Of a stretch of 64,000 nt of DNA, positions 22,354 through 36,048 are shown piece after piece; the stretch's first letter is position 1; every line of letters begins with the position of its first letter. The stretch is from positions 1 to 64,000 of the forward strand of contig SKCR01017755.1 of NCBI GenBank assembly GCA_019454045.1, in the 5' to 3' direction. Both the position numbers and the translations under genes were made by a program. Source of the stretch: Zanthoxylum bungeanum (lineage: Eukaryota; Streptophyta; Magnoliopsida; Sapindales; Rutaceae). Below the pieces are notes generated by a model. The model saw only the letters and a list, made by a program, of their open reading frames with translations, was not told the DNA's origin and made no database searches.

Positions 22354-22356
22354 AAA

Positions 22357-22372
22357 TGGTACAGTAGCAAGG
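22357..22372 (+). other. Degenerate tRNA-Met primer-binding site of F
   Basis: TGGTACAGTAGCAAGG resembles the usual copia site TGGTATCAGAGC and lies three bases after the LTR end. The decay suggests an old copy. Confidence 0.65.
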
Positions 22373-23133
22373 CTTAACCACACAACACATGTTGCATGTT
22401 AGACATGTATTTGAATCTATACCTCTGTATTTCAATTTAATTATGCATAAGTCATATTGGATATGCATTGCATGTTTTAAATTAAAATTTTGACCTAATT
22501 ATGTTAATAACTTGATTGCCATAATTCTCCCATAATTAGGTGATTACTTTATTTTAAGTAATAGTATTAGTAATGTTGTAGTATTATTGGATGGTCCGTC
22601 TTATCAATACAGAGATGAATGAGTTCTTACTACTTATATCCAAGATCTTCATTAGTGTGAGGGTATATGTGCTCGGAACATAGGTCGCTCCGGTAAAATA
22701 TTAGATGTAGCATGATGAGTTAACACAACACCCAATATCATCATTAGTGTGAGAGTATACATATGAAGCTCATTAGTGCACATTGTCAAGTATACACATA
22801 GAACACATCTTAATCCAAGATCGTCATTAGTGTGAGGATAAGAAATAATTCAGGACTAAACTAGGAGTCATATGAAGTGCTTGACCTTGAAGGTCTACCT
22901 AATATGTTTATAAAGGCCAAGATCGTCATTAGTGTTAGGTTGAAGTAAATGTCATGGGAACCACTTCCCACTATGAAATTTCGATAGTCAAATTTATATT
23001 TTTCTGTTAAGAGAGATTACAGAAATACGTAAAATAGTGGGAAGACACTAATAGATTTAAAATTCCATAATCAATTAGTGTTATTATTTTAAAATGAAAA
23101 ATATTCTGCTACTGTTTAAAATGTTGTCTTATA
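22373..23133 (+). other. Leader of copia element F
   Basis: Non-coding sequence between primer-binding site and gag. The phrase AAGATC(G/T)TCATTAGTGTGAGG recurs in imperfect form near 22640, 22740, 22805 and 22920. Confidence 0.6.
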
Positions 23134-23940
23134 GATGGCTGTCGTAAATCCTTTGATGAGATTTTTGGATTCTATAGCCGAGAATTAGTTTCAGTGGGAA
23201 ATGAACATCAGCTTTATCTTGGAGTTTGAAAAGTTGACATATGTAACTATCAATCCATTGCCTGTTGAAATCGATCCTAACTTCACTCCTGGAGAGCGAG
23301 AAACTTTTTCAAAATGGAAGGATGATAATCTGAAGGTGAAATCCTACATTTTAGGATCGATCGTTCCAGATTTGCTGAGACAGTATATATAGGTACCATA
23401 TACTTGGAGCATTATACGAACACTCAAGGAGTTGTTCGAGGCAAATCAATAGATCGAAATATATCAGAGGTCTAAGGAAGTTTTTCATACTGAACTTAAG
23501 GATGGAGGAGCTGTCAGCATTCATGTTTTGAACATGATTGACCGGATCTGATACTTGGAACAATATGACATTGTGATTGATGAACGGTTGGGGCGTAATT
23601 TGATTATGACTTTTTTCCCTGGAACATATGATTGCTTTGTATTAAACTTCCATATGCACTCGATGCAAGCCAACTATGAAGAACTTCATAATATGTTACA
23701 CATGACAGAGCATGATTTGAAGAAATGCAACCTCATTTTGTACCTCCATAGTGGAGCTAGCTCTTCGAAGACTTCTAGGAAGTCAAAGAAAATCAAAATG
23801 GGAAGAAGAAGATATCAAAGAAGAACTCCAAGAAGCGCAAAGGTGCTAAACCGCAAGTAGCTCGTGATAAATATCTACCATGCAAGAAGTCTGGATATTG
23901 GAAGAAGGATTGTCTAGAGTTGAAAGGAAAAATGGGACAC
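23134..23940 (+). pseudogene. gag of copia element F
   Basis: Starts MAVVNPLMRFLDSIAEN and meets a TAG. It continues FILEFEKLTYVTINPLPVEI, KWKDDNLKVKSYILGSIVPD and MTFFPGTYDCFVLNFHMHSM, a copia Gag (UBN2-type) core. It ends in a zinc-knuckle remnant CKKSGYWKKDC near 23873-23910. Gag would form the cytoplasmic particle that packages element RNA. At least two stops and two frame changes break it. Confidence 0.75.
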
Positions 23941-23989
23941 TCAAGTACGTTTTATATTTTTCCTATTATTGACATCTCATTAGCCTTAG

Positions 23990-25968
23990 ATACGAATAGT
24001 GGATATGTGTTAGACACTGGCAGTCCTACTCATATTTGCAACTCCCTGCAGGTCATGCGGGTTAAAAGAAGGCTTAATAAATGGAAGATCTAGTTTTGAG
24101 TTGGCAATGGCGAGACATTGGATGTCAAGGCCATAGGAAAGGTGGTTCTAGATCTCCCCAATGCATATAAATTAAATTTACATGACTGATATTATGTACC
24201 TTCAATTATCAAAAAAATAATATCACTGTCAATATTAGATAAAAGGGGATATAGAATAAACATTAAAGATGAAAATTCATGTTTATATGATAAAGACAGA
24301 TTACTAAAATGTGAATTTTCTTTATCTAACAGTCACTATATTTTTTAAACATATAGAGATATCCTTAATGTAGAGGAAAATACAAGTAGGAAATATGAAT
24401 TAAATAATATTGAATTATGGTATATGAGATTGGGTCGTATAGGTGTTAGACATCTATCCAAATTGGTAAAGGATGGTTTGATTGAAAATCTTACATTAGA
24501 TACTTATCTGATTTGTGAGTCATGTATCCAAGGAAAGATGACAAATGCCTCATTTCTTGGTGTTGGACACCGTGTTGGACATTTATTGGAGCTAATACAC
24601 AGCGATGTGCGTGGTTCATTAAATCACGATGCTCATGATGGTTCAAGATACTTCGTGACTTTCACAGATGATAAGTCTAGATATGGTTATGTTTATTTGA
24701 TAAGACATAAACCAGAAACATTTGATAAGTTCAAAAAATTTCGAAACGAAGTAGAAAAACAAACCAGTAAATTCATCAAGTGCCTTCGATCAGATCGAAA
24801 CGGTGAATACATGAGTGAAGAATTCAGAAATTATTTAAGGGATAATGGAATTCTTGCCCAATATAGCCCTCCAGGAACACCTCAACACAATGGTGTGTCT
24901 GAGCATATAAATCGTACTTTATTGGATATGGTGCAATCCATGATGAGCTATACATATCTTACTTATTACCTTTCGGGTTACGCTTTACTTAGTGCTACAC
25001 ACATACTTAATAGGGTTCCATCGAAATTTATTTCTACGACCCCCTATCAGATATGATTTGGTAGAAATCCAAGTCTTAGACATTTAAAGATTTGGGGTTA
25101 TCCTGCATACGTTGGAGTTGCCCAGCGGGATAAACTAGCACCCATAGGGTATAAATATAGCTTCGTTGGATATCCTGAAAATTCTTTGGGATATCAATTC
25201 TATGATTCTGGGCCTTGATGTTCTCATCTTGGAGAAAACAGATCCTTGATGTTCTCCTCTTGGAGAAAACAGATCCGACTGCGTATAAAGAAGCGATTTT
25301 GGATATCGATTCGGGAAAATGGAAGGAAGTCATGAAATCCGAGATGGATTCTACACATGAAAATCAAGTCTGGGACTTAGTTGAACTTCCTGAATGAGTT
25401 AAACCTATTGGTTGTAAATGGGTTTACAAAAGGAAGTGAGGGTCCGATGGAAAGATGGAAACATTTAAGGCCCCTACTGGTAGCGAAATGTTACACTCAA
25501 CATCCTGGGATTGACAATGAGGAAACTTTTTCACCAGTAGCCATGCTAAAATCCATTAGAATTCTTTTAGCCATTGCTGCATATCACGATTATGAGATAT
25601 GGTAGATGGATGTGAAAACCGCTTTCCTAAATAGATTCATTGTGAGGATATCTATATGGAAAAATCAAAGTATTGTGTATCCAGTGAGACTTCAAGCTTG
25701 GTTTGTAAGGTCCAAAAATCTATTTATGGACTTAAACAGGCATCCCGAAGTTGGAATCATCATTTTGATAAGACAATTAGATTATCTGAATTCATCAAGA
25801 ATGAGGAAGAACCGTGTGTTAAAAAGAAAGTGAGTGGAAGCATGATAATTTTATTAATCTTATATGTAGATGACATCATTATCATTGGAAATGATATAGG
25901 ATTGATGCAAAGTGTGAAAGCCTACCTTTGCAAGAACTTCTCCATGAAAGATATTGGTGAAGCTTCTT
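23990..25968 (+). pseudogene. protease, integrase and partial reverse transcriptase of copia element F
   Basis: The protease core VLDTGSPTHICN keeps the catalytic aspartate (about 24009). The integrase is the best-preserved part (24424-25056): a CESCIQGK zinc-finger half, HSDVRG, FTDDKSRYGYVYLIRHKPET, LRSDRNGEYM and HNGVSEHINRTLLDM give the D, D, E residues. The first zinc-finger histidine appears lost (LWYMRLG). Reverse transcriptase follows with WKEVMKSEMDSTHENQVWDL, IAAYHDYEIW (then a TAG where the family has Q before MDVKTAFLN), and LYVDDIIIIGNDIG at about 25860-25900. RNase H is absent. Frameshifts occur near 25210, 25430 and 25650. Confidence 0.8.
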
Positions 25969-25983
25969 AAAATAAACCATGGC

Positions 25984-26206
25984 TGAAAATAAAATAAACA
26001 TGCATTTAACATTCATTCATCGCATATTAAAATCATCAAATAATTTTTGCATAAAATTAAACATGATGCATGAATCTATGAATAACGAATTAGAAACCTA
26101 AGAGAATTACTATGCCACAGAAATCTATCATCCCACAAGTAAGTGTCGCCGTAGGGTAGGTCAAGTACTTGCGTGATAGATCGAGACAATCTCAGTGGAT
26201 TAATAT
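25984..26206 (-). repeat. 3' LTR of element E, first piece
   Basis: Matches 59268-59490 closely up to CGATTAATAT, where element B begins. Two bases per hundred or so differ by eye, apart from a short gap. Confidence 0.85.
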
Positions 26207-26249
26207 TTTTAGTGTTCCTAGAACATGCCAAGGATCTCTAAGATGATTT

Positions 26250-28262
26250 TGTTAGACAATTATGACCCATAGCGTCACTATTTGTACAGATCACGGTGTT
26301 GTTGTACAAATTAACTATGTGACAAAGGAGATTGCACTCTTATCATTTGTGATTAGATCACCTAGATATATAAATGATAGGAGGTCTCTATGATTTGTTC
26401 CTGGACGGAGAATGATATGAGACAGTATCAGTCCACGTAGAATAAAGCATTAAATATCCCTAGTCAGAGTATTATCGAGATTGGACATCGATAAATACGT
26501 AAAAGACTAGTATTACACTTGTGCGCGTTGTGAGGGCACAACAACATAGTTCTCATATATTTGGGTATAGGATATTCATGCAAGTGTAATAGGAGGTTGT
26601 GTTTTACCGATGGTACGGGAAACAGCTTCGCTCTGGATAGACCCCCTCAGAATTCCATTGGTAGTATGACTATGTGTCTATGGAAGTCCGAAATCAGGGT
26701 AGGTGTATTTGGTCTTAACCTGAGACTTGCACCGCTAATACTTGCGACAATCAATATACTTTGGTTGCGGTTGTCCAGGGCTTTAACAGGTTCTGTGTAC
26801 GCCAATACTGGGTATATTGAGAATCGTAGTATGTTGGGTGTGATGTCAAGATGGAAGTGTCACTCCAGTCATATGGAGATGATGGTCACGTAGGATACGG
26901 GACTGGTTCTCTTAAATGCTGTAGCTATCGGGATAAAATGACAAGGTCAGGTTTATCCGATTATAGAGACTAGTTACCAGACATTCGACATGTGCTTCGT
27001 ACGGAGCAGACTCAATTCCAGCCCCAAGCCTAGCATGTGATCATCCGATACTGGACAAAAATATGCAATACTACGTATACTACGCCTGATATAGATCCTT
27101 TATTCCTGTAAGGATATTTCCGGAGAATTGGGTAGGCATGGCGCTTTGCTAGAGGCCAACCTTGTCTTGTAAATCGGTAAAACGTAGTACTTGGTACTTA
27201 CGTGTTCGGATAGTCCGACGACCGAATTTACTGCCAACATATCCGGGGATCTCATGGGTCGCTTCCCAAAGATTCACCGATGACGTATGACTCGCACTTT
27301 AAATTAATCTGGGATTAATTAGAAGAGAGAGAAGTTAATATGGGATTAATTACAAGATATTTTATCTCGGATAAAATATCAATTAAAGAGAGATAACGAT
27401 TAATTTGGAATTAATCGATTAATTAATATATTTGATATATTAAACGAAATTGGATTTCGACGCGGAATTGAAATATATTTTAATTCGGGCGAACGAATTA
27501 ATCTAGAATTAATTCGTTAGCGACGTGAATAGTGACTTCGCTAGGCGTAATCATTTAATTACGACGCAACATAAAATTTGTTAATTTGGAATTAACGAAC
27601 CCGAGCCCAAGATTGTTTGCGAGCGCATTCGCATTTCGAATTCGAGTGCGGCACGCAAGTCAAATCAAGCGTCAAATCACATGTCACTTTGAGTGATGTG
27701 ACACTTGATTGATTGATGTGATTGTGTGATGGTAGTTGTTAGAGTTGTTGGAATGCATTTACCATTTGACTTTTTGAAAGCCAAATAAATGGTAAATCAT
27801 TAATTTATTTATGGAAAAAATATAAGTGTAAGATATACACTTTTCCAACTAACCAACACAATCTCTCCTTCTCTCTTTCTCTCTACAATTCACGCCCATG
27901 GAGGGGTAAAAAGCTTACTTGTTTCTGTCAAGAAACCGTGAGCAGAGGGAAGCCAAGAGTGGGATTTTGTGGCAAAATCTCAAGTGCTAGCACACTTACG
28001 AGACATGCGAAGGTGATAGGGAAGTCCACCCATGAGCCGGGAACCATTCGACGAAGCTTGGAGCTTGTTCGAGGAGCTCAAAAATAGAAATGGAGGACTG
28101 CAGATCTGCCACTGCCGAACCAGTCCACTGCCAAGCAAATTCACATTTTGTTGCCTCCGCGTCGCTCAACCGATCGATGTAAGTATTCTGCAACTTCTCG
28201 ATTGTTATTCACACATGTTTTCATGCTTATTATTGATCTTGGGACCTTAATAGAAACTAACA
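26250..28262 (+). repeat. 5' LTR of element A
   Basis: About 2.0 kb, from TGTTAGACAATTATGACCC to ACTAACA. It matches 34039-36048 closely. A frame of about 110 codons (26561-26893) is conserved in the A LTRs, but in B and D it is altered, so this reflects shared descent and not coding. Confidence 0.9.
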
Positions 28263-28263
28263 A

Positions 28264-28277
28264 TGGCATCTAGAGCA
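28264..28277 (+). other. Degenerate tRNA-Met primer-binding site of A
   Basis: TGGCATCTAGAGCA stands one base after the LTR, where D has the consensus TGGTATCAGAGC. Confidence 0.7.
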
Positions 28278-30589
28278 AGGTTTAAGCATGAAATGTTTAG
28301 GGCTTAAAATTTGGGTAAAATCATTTTGAGCATGATTTTGTGAAATTGGATGAATGAATATGCTTAAATGTGTTTGAATTGAAGTTTGATTGGATCAATT
28401 TCAAGAAAATGGTTTGGAACAATTTTTCCCCAAATGCTTATGTTGGCCGAATGGTGACATAGCCCTAATGTCTTGGAATTTTGATTTGTTGATTCATTGG
28501 ATGAGTTAGAATCATGTTGGGATTGTTGATTGAAAATTAATTGGATTGAATTGAATTGAACAAAAACCCTAATTGCCGAGACTGACTTGATGAGCATGTA
28601 TTGGGTTTGATTTAAAATTAAATTGTGTTGGACATGATTTAATATTAAAGAGCATGATTAATTGCATAAATTGATGTTTTAGAAATGTTAATTTGGGTGA
28701 TTAATCATGATATACACTTTAGGTTAATTAAATGTGAAATTGGATTTTTTGTATTTAATTAATTGGGCCTTAAAATTAGATTTGGGTTTAATGTTGTAAA
28801 TGGGCTAAATAGGCTTGGTTTCTAAGTTAGGTTTAGGCAAATTGGATTGGATCCAATTGGGCCCAAAACCGCATCCATAAAGCCTAAATGCGACTTAATA
28901 GACCCTTAAAGTTTAATTGGGCCTAATGGGCCTAAATTGATTTCTAGGCTTATGGGGTAACTCCCGGATTGGATTTTAGTTACTCGGTTTGACCCGAGTT
29001 GACCAAAAGTCCACGCCTTAAGAAATTAATTAAGAGCCCATTGGACTTTAATTAAATTAACGTTGGACGTTAATCGGGCTTTGAGACCCGTAACGATTAA
29101 ATTTGGAAATTAAGTCATAAAGGTTCGTAATTAAAGTGTAGTATTCAATTTGGAATTAAATAGCGAATTAGAATTGAATGCATATTAAATTGGATTTAAT
29201 GATGTAGTTTAATTTAATTCGAGAATTCGTACTTTGAGTACTTATTCGCAAAAACGAGTTTGACTCGAGCAAAATCAAATCGTTGTTTGAACATTGGATG
29301 ATCACTAATTATCAGATTAATTAATTTGATTAGATTGATTGATAACATGCTTGTGTGAATACATGGTTGTAATGCATGAATAGTGTATATCTGATGGATA
29401 TTAGATGGGTGGGACAATTTTAGAAATTGTAATAAATTCGATTTATTAATTGGACCTGCGTGTCCAGCCTTATCACCTCCATATTCTTTGTATTCTCTTC
29501 TCACCTATTCCCCTCAATGTAAATGAGGTTTCTTTAGAAGTGTAGTGTAACAGGTAGAAGTAAATACTTGTGCTAGCGGGAGAGAGAAAATGAGAGATTT
29601 GATCTAGGATCAATGTGTAAAGTATTCATCCGCATATCATTATTATTTTTCATATGCGCTTTATTATGTGTTTAGAATGCATGTTTAAGGGTGTATGATG
29701 ATGAGACCTTAACAAAGATAATAAATTGGTTGCCAATTTGCACTCGAAAAACCCTCGCATAATATTAAGCGTTTTTCCTTCCATTGAGTGATTCTCACTC
29801 AAGATCCGAGACTGGCATTGGTTGTTGGCCAAAGTCAAGGCCTTTGTCCGTCGAGGATGTGTTTGAATCACGAAGGCTTTGTTCCATATTGGTGTCTTGT
29901 CCAAGTTGTGTTTGTTGGCCAAAGTCAAGACCACTTCTTGTCCATCGACATTGATTACGAAGCTTTCCATGGTCAATGGGTCGCGCTTAACTGGGATCAC
30001 TAAGTTTTTGTGCCAAAGCCAAGGCTTAGTTGATTCAGAGGAAAAAGGTTAGGTAATACATTGGATGTATTGGCATATATAAGATATATGTTTCGGACTT
30101 GGATGTCCCCCTACCGGATCTAGGAATTGGATTGGATCCAATCGATCTTAGAGATCTACCTAGTTAATTATCATACAATTTGTTGGCCAAAGTCAAGATT
30201 GTGTGATATTTAACGGGATCCTAGCCCACTAGGAAACACGGTTTCCCGAGTACTCGACAGAGGGTTAGAGGCTCGCCGAAAAATAGTGGGAGGCAAGAAT
30301 TGAATTTGCAATATTCTTTTAATTACTTGCCATACGCGCTCAAACAAACATCATTCGTCAAATAAATTAAATGTTAGTTGGACTAATATTTAAAATGTTG
30401 TTTTAATAAATAGTTGGACTATATTCAAACTATTCATTTATAGTTGATTTTATAATTGGATTATAGTAATCAATTAATTGATTTTAATCTATTAAATTAT
30501 AGTTGATTAAATAGTTGGACTATTGTAATCATTATAATAAATAGTACTTAAATCGTTGATTAAATAGTTGGACTATTAAAATCAAGATA
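28278..30589 (+). other. Long leader of element A
   Basis: A 2.3-kb non-coding leader, very AT-rich with many ATTGG/TTAATTG words. It contains repeated TTGTTGGCCAAAGTCAAG phrases near 29818, 29911 and 30180, and a variant near 30010. The same layout is seen in D and, inverted, in B. Confidence 0.65.
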
Positions 30590-31240
30590 AAATTGAAAGA
30601 TTGACATTTAAAACATAATCCTAGAGAAAATGTATTTAAATGATTTAATTTTCAAAATTGGGAATTAAATTTCAGGATGGTCCTGGAAAATAATAAGTTA
30701 CTTTATTTGATAAAATAACATATTAAGCCTAAGCCCGGAGTTAAGCAAATAGTATATCATAATCTTTGGAAGATTTATGTGATGATAACTTTAGTGCTTA
30801 ATCCATTTACCTTGTCGCAGTAGACTCCTTAATTTCTGAATCAGAACTAAGGATTAGATCCTTAAAGTATGATAAAGAAATTGAAGGATCTTCATAAATC
30901 TATTAAATTAGATTTTAGAAGTACTAAATTGCAATAAATAAATCTTGGAGAGTTAATGACTATTCTCAAGGAGATAAAGTCAAAGTTTGCAATTAGGCAA
31001 GTAGCGCAAGGCGCACATTACTTCGATATTCTAGAAGGCCAAGGCTTGACCAAAGGCTTCTGGAGTGTTGAAAAGGGCAAAGGCAAAATCATTATAATCT
31101 TCTAGGAAGATAAATGACATATCCTAAAATGTCTGCCTAAATGTGGCAAACGGGATCGCAGAAGTGTGACTGCCGTTTGAACAAAGCAGACATGAAGGAA
31201 TTGAAGACGGGCTTGGCTCCGACTTCAAATATATTTGTCA
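30590..31240 (+). pseudogene. gag remnant of element A
   Basis: DNA matches D's gag through phrases such as GCCTAAGCCCGGAGTTAAGC and GATGATAACTTTAGTGCT. No long frame survives. Frequent one- to few-base changes leave only patches that can be translated. Confidence 0.65.
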
Positions 31241-34023
31241 TAATTATGTTCACTACTAGTATTAAATTGGACTTTAAATACTTAGTGTGGTACATAAATA
31301 TGTATTGATATTCAGAATCTGTTTTGAACAGGATACTGACTTCAATCGAGATTAATCTGCGAATTGGAAACGGGACGAAAGTCGCTGTTTTAACCGTAGA
31401 TACCTAAGTTTAGGAACTACCTTCGGGTGTGTGTACTTAATTAGGGAAACTATTATAATGTAACTAGTTTGACTATAAACATTATCTTTATATTAGTGTC
31501 TAATCCATTGCAGAATGAACCTTTATATTCTGGAACACTAAAGTGTTTTATTATATAAAGATGATATTGAGATAAACACATTAGATGTGAATAACAGCAT
31601 TTATATTTTGAATATAAATAAATCTCAAACATGACAAACAAATAGCTCAACTGATTTGATCAGATGAAACTTAAATGTGGCTTTGGTGTCAGGGACACAA
31701 TTAAACAAGACTCGTATATCCACACTTTTGAAGAGTGGATACTAGGACTGATTTGATCATATTCAAATAAAGTCTACGAATCTAATTTATTGGGCAAAGT
31801 GCCTAAAACACTATTTACTTGGTAAAAGTTTAAATGCCACTGATCTGTTAGCCCTAGTTCATAGTGAAGCAAGTGGGCCCATGTCTAGCTAGGCTAGATG
31901 TGGATATGAATATTTCGTGACCTATACGGATGTGGCATCGCGTAATGGTTATGTGTCTCTTGAAGAACACAAATCAGAAACTTTTAAAGTTTCGACACGA
32001 AATAGACAAACAGATCGGACTAAAGTATTAAACCGTCACAGTTAGACCGTAATGGAAAATACTTAAGCAATAAGTTTCTAATATACTTGAAAGAGTATGG
32101 TATTCTTTCAAATGAAGACTCCTCCCGGAACACGTCATTTTGACGGTGTGTCCGAACAGGATAAACCGAATTTTGTTGGACATGATAAGGTTAATCATGA
32201 GTCGCTCTGAGCTACCATTTCCTTCAACGGATAAGCATTAACATTACTGAACTTATTTAGAATAAGGTTCCATAAAAATCTGTTTGACAGATATCATATT
32301 AGATATGAACGGGAAAGAAATTGGGTTTCTTATTCCCGATAATTTGGGTATGCTAGGCATATGTTTGGATGATACCAAACTTGAACCCAAATTGGATAAG
32401 TGCCTATTGTAGGATATCCTAGGGATAACATAAGTATTGTACTTATACAACTCACAAGAGAACAATTAGATTGTTGCTCGCCATGCGGTTTTCCTAAGAG
32501 GAATACCGATATGCAGTGGTAAGTGGGAGGATAGTTAAACTCGATGAAAATCGGAGAGTAATACTGTCCAAGGCACCAATTCTTAATGGAGCACAAAATA
32601 GTTCATCAAGTATGAAACTATTACCATTAATCTTCGAATACACAAGAACCACGTAGTCGGAGAGAGTCAGAAAACAACCTGGGGTATGGGTTTCTGATCT
32701 CACCTCATAAAGATGTCTATCTTATTGAGGAATACCAACTGACTACGTATAAGGAAGTGATACAAGGTATCGACTCCCTATTATGGCAAAGTGCCATATA
32801 ATCCGAAATGGATTCCATGTATATCAACAAGTTTGGATACTAGTTGATGTACCGAAAGGAATTGTGCCTATTGGTACTATATAAGTCTTCAAGGAAGACA
32901 TACATGGAAGGCAACATACCAACGTACTAAGCTAGGCTTGTAGCGGAAAGGTATAGTTATCAACATTGTGTTGATTACAATTCAACCTTTTACCTATTGT
33001 CACGGTAAATCCATTTGGATAATGCTTGCGAAGATGCATGTTTCATTTATGAAATATGTCAGCTAAACGGGAAAATTGCTTTCCTGAAAAGGAAACAGTA
33101 GGAGGATGTTTACAACATCCTGTCGGTTTTGTCATACAAAACTAGCAAACGAGGTTTCAGGATATTCGATCCATGTTTGGATTGAAGCAAGCATTAGGTT
33201 CTTGGAATTATCGTTTTAATGTAATCATAATGGAGTATGATTTAATTCAAAACAAAATGATTCTTGTGTATATAAAAAGGTTAGTGGGAGCACACTGACA
33301 GTGGCTGTCCTATATAAAATAATGATAATATGTCATTTCTTGGAAATGATATTCCCATAATAACTATCGGTGAAAGCTTGGCTTTCGAGAAAACTCTCCG
33401 AGAAACCGTACATTGAAAAATGTACGCTATCTGGTGTCTCATACGCTTTGAGCATATGAAGTCACAAACAGGCCAATCCAAGTGATAGTCACTGGATTGA
33501 TGTTAAGAACATCCGTTAGTATCTTAGAGAACTAAGGATGCTGACTTAAACTATGGAGATGGAGAACTTGAAGTGACTGGGATCATTGTAGCAAGTTTCC
33601 CAAACCGATAAAATGACAATAAGTCGCAAGCGGTACTACAAATTTGAATAACGGTACAGTGAGCTAGAAATATTCCAAGCAAGATACTGTTACCGAATAA
33701 ACAACAAATGCGGGTTATTGCTGCAGCTGAGGCAGCAATGGAAGCCTTCTGGGTCGATATAAATCCTAATTAGATTAGGAATAGTTCTGTTAGCAGCTGA
33801 GCTAGGCGTCAGCACAGGCTAAAGAATTAATGGTATCATCAACGATCCAGATATATACTTCGATATTCATCTTATTCGTTCGGACCATACATCGTGGCGA
33901 TATGATGATCGAATAAATCGCATCAGATGATAATCATGCAAATCCGCTGACGAAAGCATTTCTCAGCAAATTTGAGCCAATTGTACATAGTTCGGGTGTC
34001 AGACACTCGAGTGACTGGCTATT
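31241..34023 (+). pseudogene. pol remnant of element A
   Basis: Patches of integrase (CGYEYFVTYTD near 31895, LEEHKSETFKV near 31960), the C-terminal part of pol and an RNase H patch (AAAEAAMEAFW near 33718) appear in the correct copia order. Stops and frameshifts occur every few tens of codons. It is not translatable as a polyprotein. Confidence 0.65.
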
Positions 34024-34038
34024 GGCCAAGTGGGAGAT
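34024..34038 (+). other. Polypurine tract of element A
   Basis: GGCCAAGTGGGAGAT immediately precedes the 3' LTR. It is the plus-strand priming tract typical of copia elements, and is found inverted at B's left LTR end. Confidence 0.75.
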
Positions 34039-36048
34039 TGTTGGACAATTATGACCCATAACGTCACTATTTGTACAGATCACGGTGTTGTTGTACAAAT
34101 TAACTATGTGACAAAGAAGATTGCACTCTTATCATTTTTGATTAGATCACCTAGATATATAAATGATAGGAGGTCCCTATGATTTGTTCCTGGACGGAGA
34201 ATGATATGAGACAGTATCAGTACATGTAGGATAAATCATTAAATATCCCTAGTCAGAGTATTATCGAGATTGGACATCAATAAATACGTAAAAGACTAGT
34301 ATTACATTTGTGCGCATTGTGAGGGCACAACGACATAGTTCTCATATATTTGGGTATAGGATACTCATGCAAGTGTAATAGGAGGTTGTGTTTTACCGAT
34401 GGTACGGGAAACAGCTTCGCTCTGGATAGACCCCCTCAGAATTCCATTGGTAGTATGACTATGTGTCTATGGAAGTCCGAAATCAGGGTAGGTGTATTTG
34501 GTCTTAACCTGAGACTTGCACCGCTAATACTTGCGATAATCAATATACTTTGGTTGCGGTTGTCCAAGGCTTTAACAGGTTCTGTGTACGCCAATACTGG
34601 GTATATTGAGAATCGTAGTGTGTTGGGTGTGATGTCAAGATGGAAGTGTCTCTCCATTCATATGGAGATGATGGTCACGTAGGATACAAGACTGGTTCTC
34701 TTAAATGCTGCAGCTATCGGGATAAAATGACAAGGTCATGTTTATCCGATTATAGAGACTAGTTACCAGACATCCGACATGTGCTTCGTACGGGGCAGAC
34801 ACAATTCCAGCCCCAGGCCTAGCACGTGATCATCCGATACTGGACAAAAATATGCAATACTAGGTATACTACGCCTGATATAGATCATTTATTCTTGTAA
34901 GGATATTTCCGGAGAATTGGGTAGGCATGGCGCTTTGCTAGAGGCCAACCTTGTCTTGTAAATCGGTAAAACGTAGTACTTTGTACTTACGTGTTCGGAT
35001 AGTCCGATGACCGAATTTACTGCCAACATATTCGGGGATCTTATGGGTCGCTTCCCAAAGATTCACCGATGAAGTATGACTCGCACTCTAAATTAATCTG
35101 GGATTAATTAGAAGAGAGTGAAAATTAATCTGGGATTAATTACGGAGATATTTTATTTGGGATAAAATATCAATTAAAGAGAGATAACGATTAATTTGGA
35201 ATTAATCGATTAATTAATATATTTGATATATTAAACGAAATTGGATTTCGACGCGGAATTGAAATATATTTTTAATTCGAGCGAAAAATTAATTTAGAAT
35301 TAATTCGTTAGTGACGTGAATAGTGACTTCGCTAGGCGTAATCATTTAATTACGACGCAACGGAAAATTCGTTAATTTGGAATTAGCGAACCCGAGCCCG
35401 AGATTATTTGCGAGCGCATTCGCATTTTGAATTCGAGTGCGTCACGCAAGTCAAATCAATCGTCAAATCACATGTCACTTTATGTGTGATGTGACACTTG
35501 ATTGATTGATGTGATTGAGTGATGGTAGTTGTTAGAGTTGTTGGAATGCATTTACCATTTGACTTTTTGAAAGCCAAATAAATGGTAAATCATTAATTTA
35601 TTTATGGAAAATATATAAGTGTAAGATATACACTTTTCCAACTAACCAACACAATCTCTCATTCTCTCTTTCTCTCTACAATTCACGCCCATGGAGGGGC
35701 AAAAAGCTTACTGGTTTCTTTTAAGAAACCGTGAGCAGTGAGAAGCCAAAAGTGGGATTTTGTGGCAAAATCTCAAGTGCTAGCACACTTACGAGACATG
35801 CGAAGGTGATATGGAAGTCCACCCATGAGCCGGGAACCATTCGACAAAGCTTGGAGCTGTTCGAGGAGCTCAAAAATTGAAAATGGAGGGCTGCAGATCT
35901 GCCACTACCGAACCAGTCCACTACCGAGCAAAATTAGATTTTGTTGCCTCCGCGTCGCTCAAACGATCGATGTAAGTATTCCGCAACTTCTCAATTGTTA
36001 TTCACACATGTTTTCATGCTTATTATTGATCTTGGGACCTTAATAACA
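34039..36048 (+). repeat. 3' LTR of element A
   Basis: About 2.0 kb, TGTTGGACAATTATGACCC to TTAATAACA, next to the GATTT TSD. It is similar to 26250-28262 with roughly one change per twenty to twenty-five bases by eye. Confidence 0.9.

Larger units (their letters stand above)
20182..25968 (+). mobile_element. Ty1/copia element F, left part
   Basis: Long LTR, primer-binding site, leader, gag, protease, integrase and about half of reverse transcriptase follow in copia order on the plus strand. The element stops in the reverse transcriptase after MKDIGEAS. The continuing RT sequence of the same family is found at 61729, after 35 kb of other elements. Stops and frameshifts occur throughout. Confidence 0.8.
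26250..36048 (+). mobile_element. Ty1/copia element A, complete from LTR to LTR
   Basis: 9.8 kb, bounded by TG...CA LTRs of about 2.0 kb and a 5-bp TSD GATTT (26245-26249 and 36049-36053). The site without A survives in B's other LTR near 43606-43625. A primer-binding site and polypurine tract are present. The coding region is heavily degraded, much more than the LTRs differ from each other, so it could not have moved on its own proteins recently. Confidence 0.9.

Noticed and set aside
26561..26893. A 110-codon frame (MGIGYSCKCNRRLCFT...) found again at 34350-34682 and in altered form at 49586
   Set aside because: It lies inside LTRs of one family and is kept only by recent shared descent; the frame and its start are not maintained in B or D.
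27340..27500. AATTAATC-rich inverted words in the 2-kb LTRs as a regulatory hairpin
   Set aside because: These low-complexity words are scattered through all LTR copies without stable pairing positions; no specific structure is supported.
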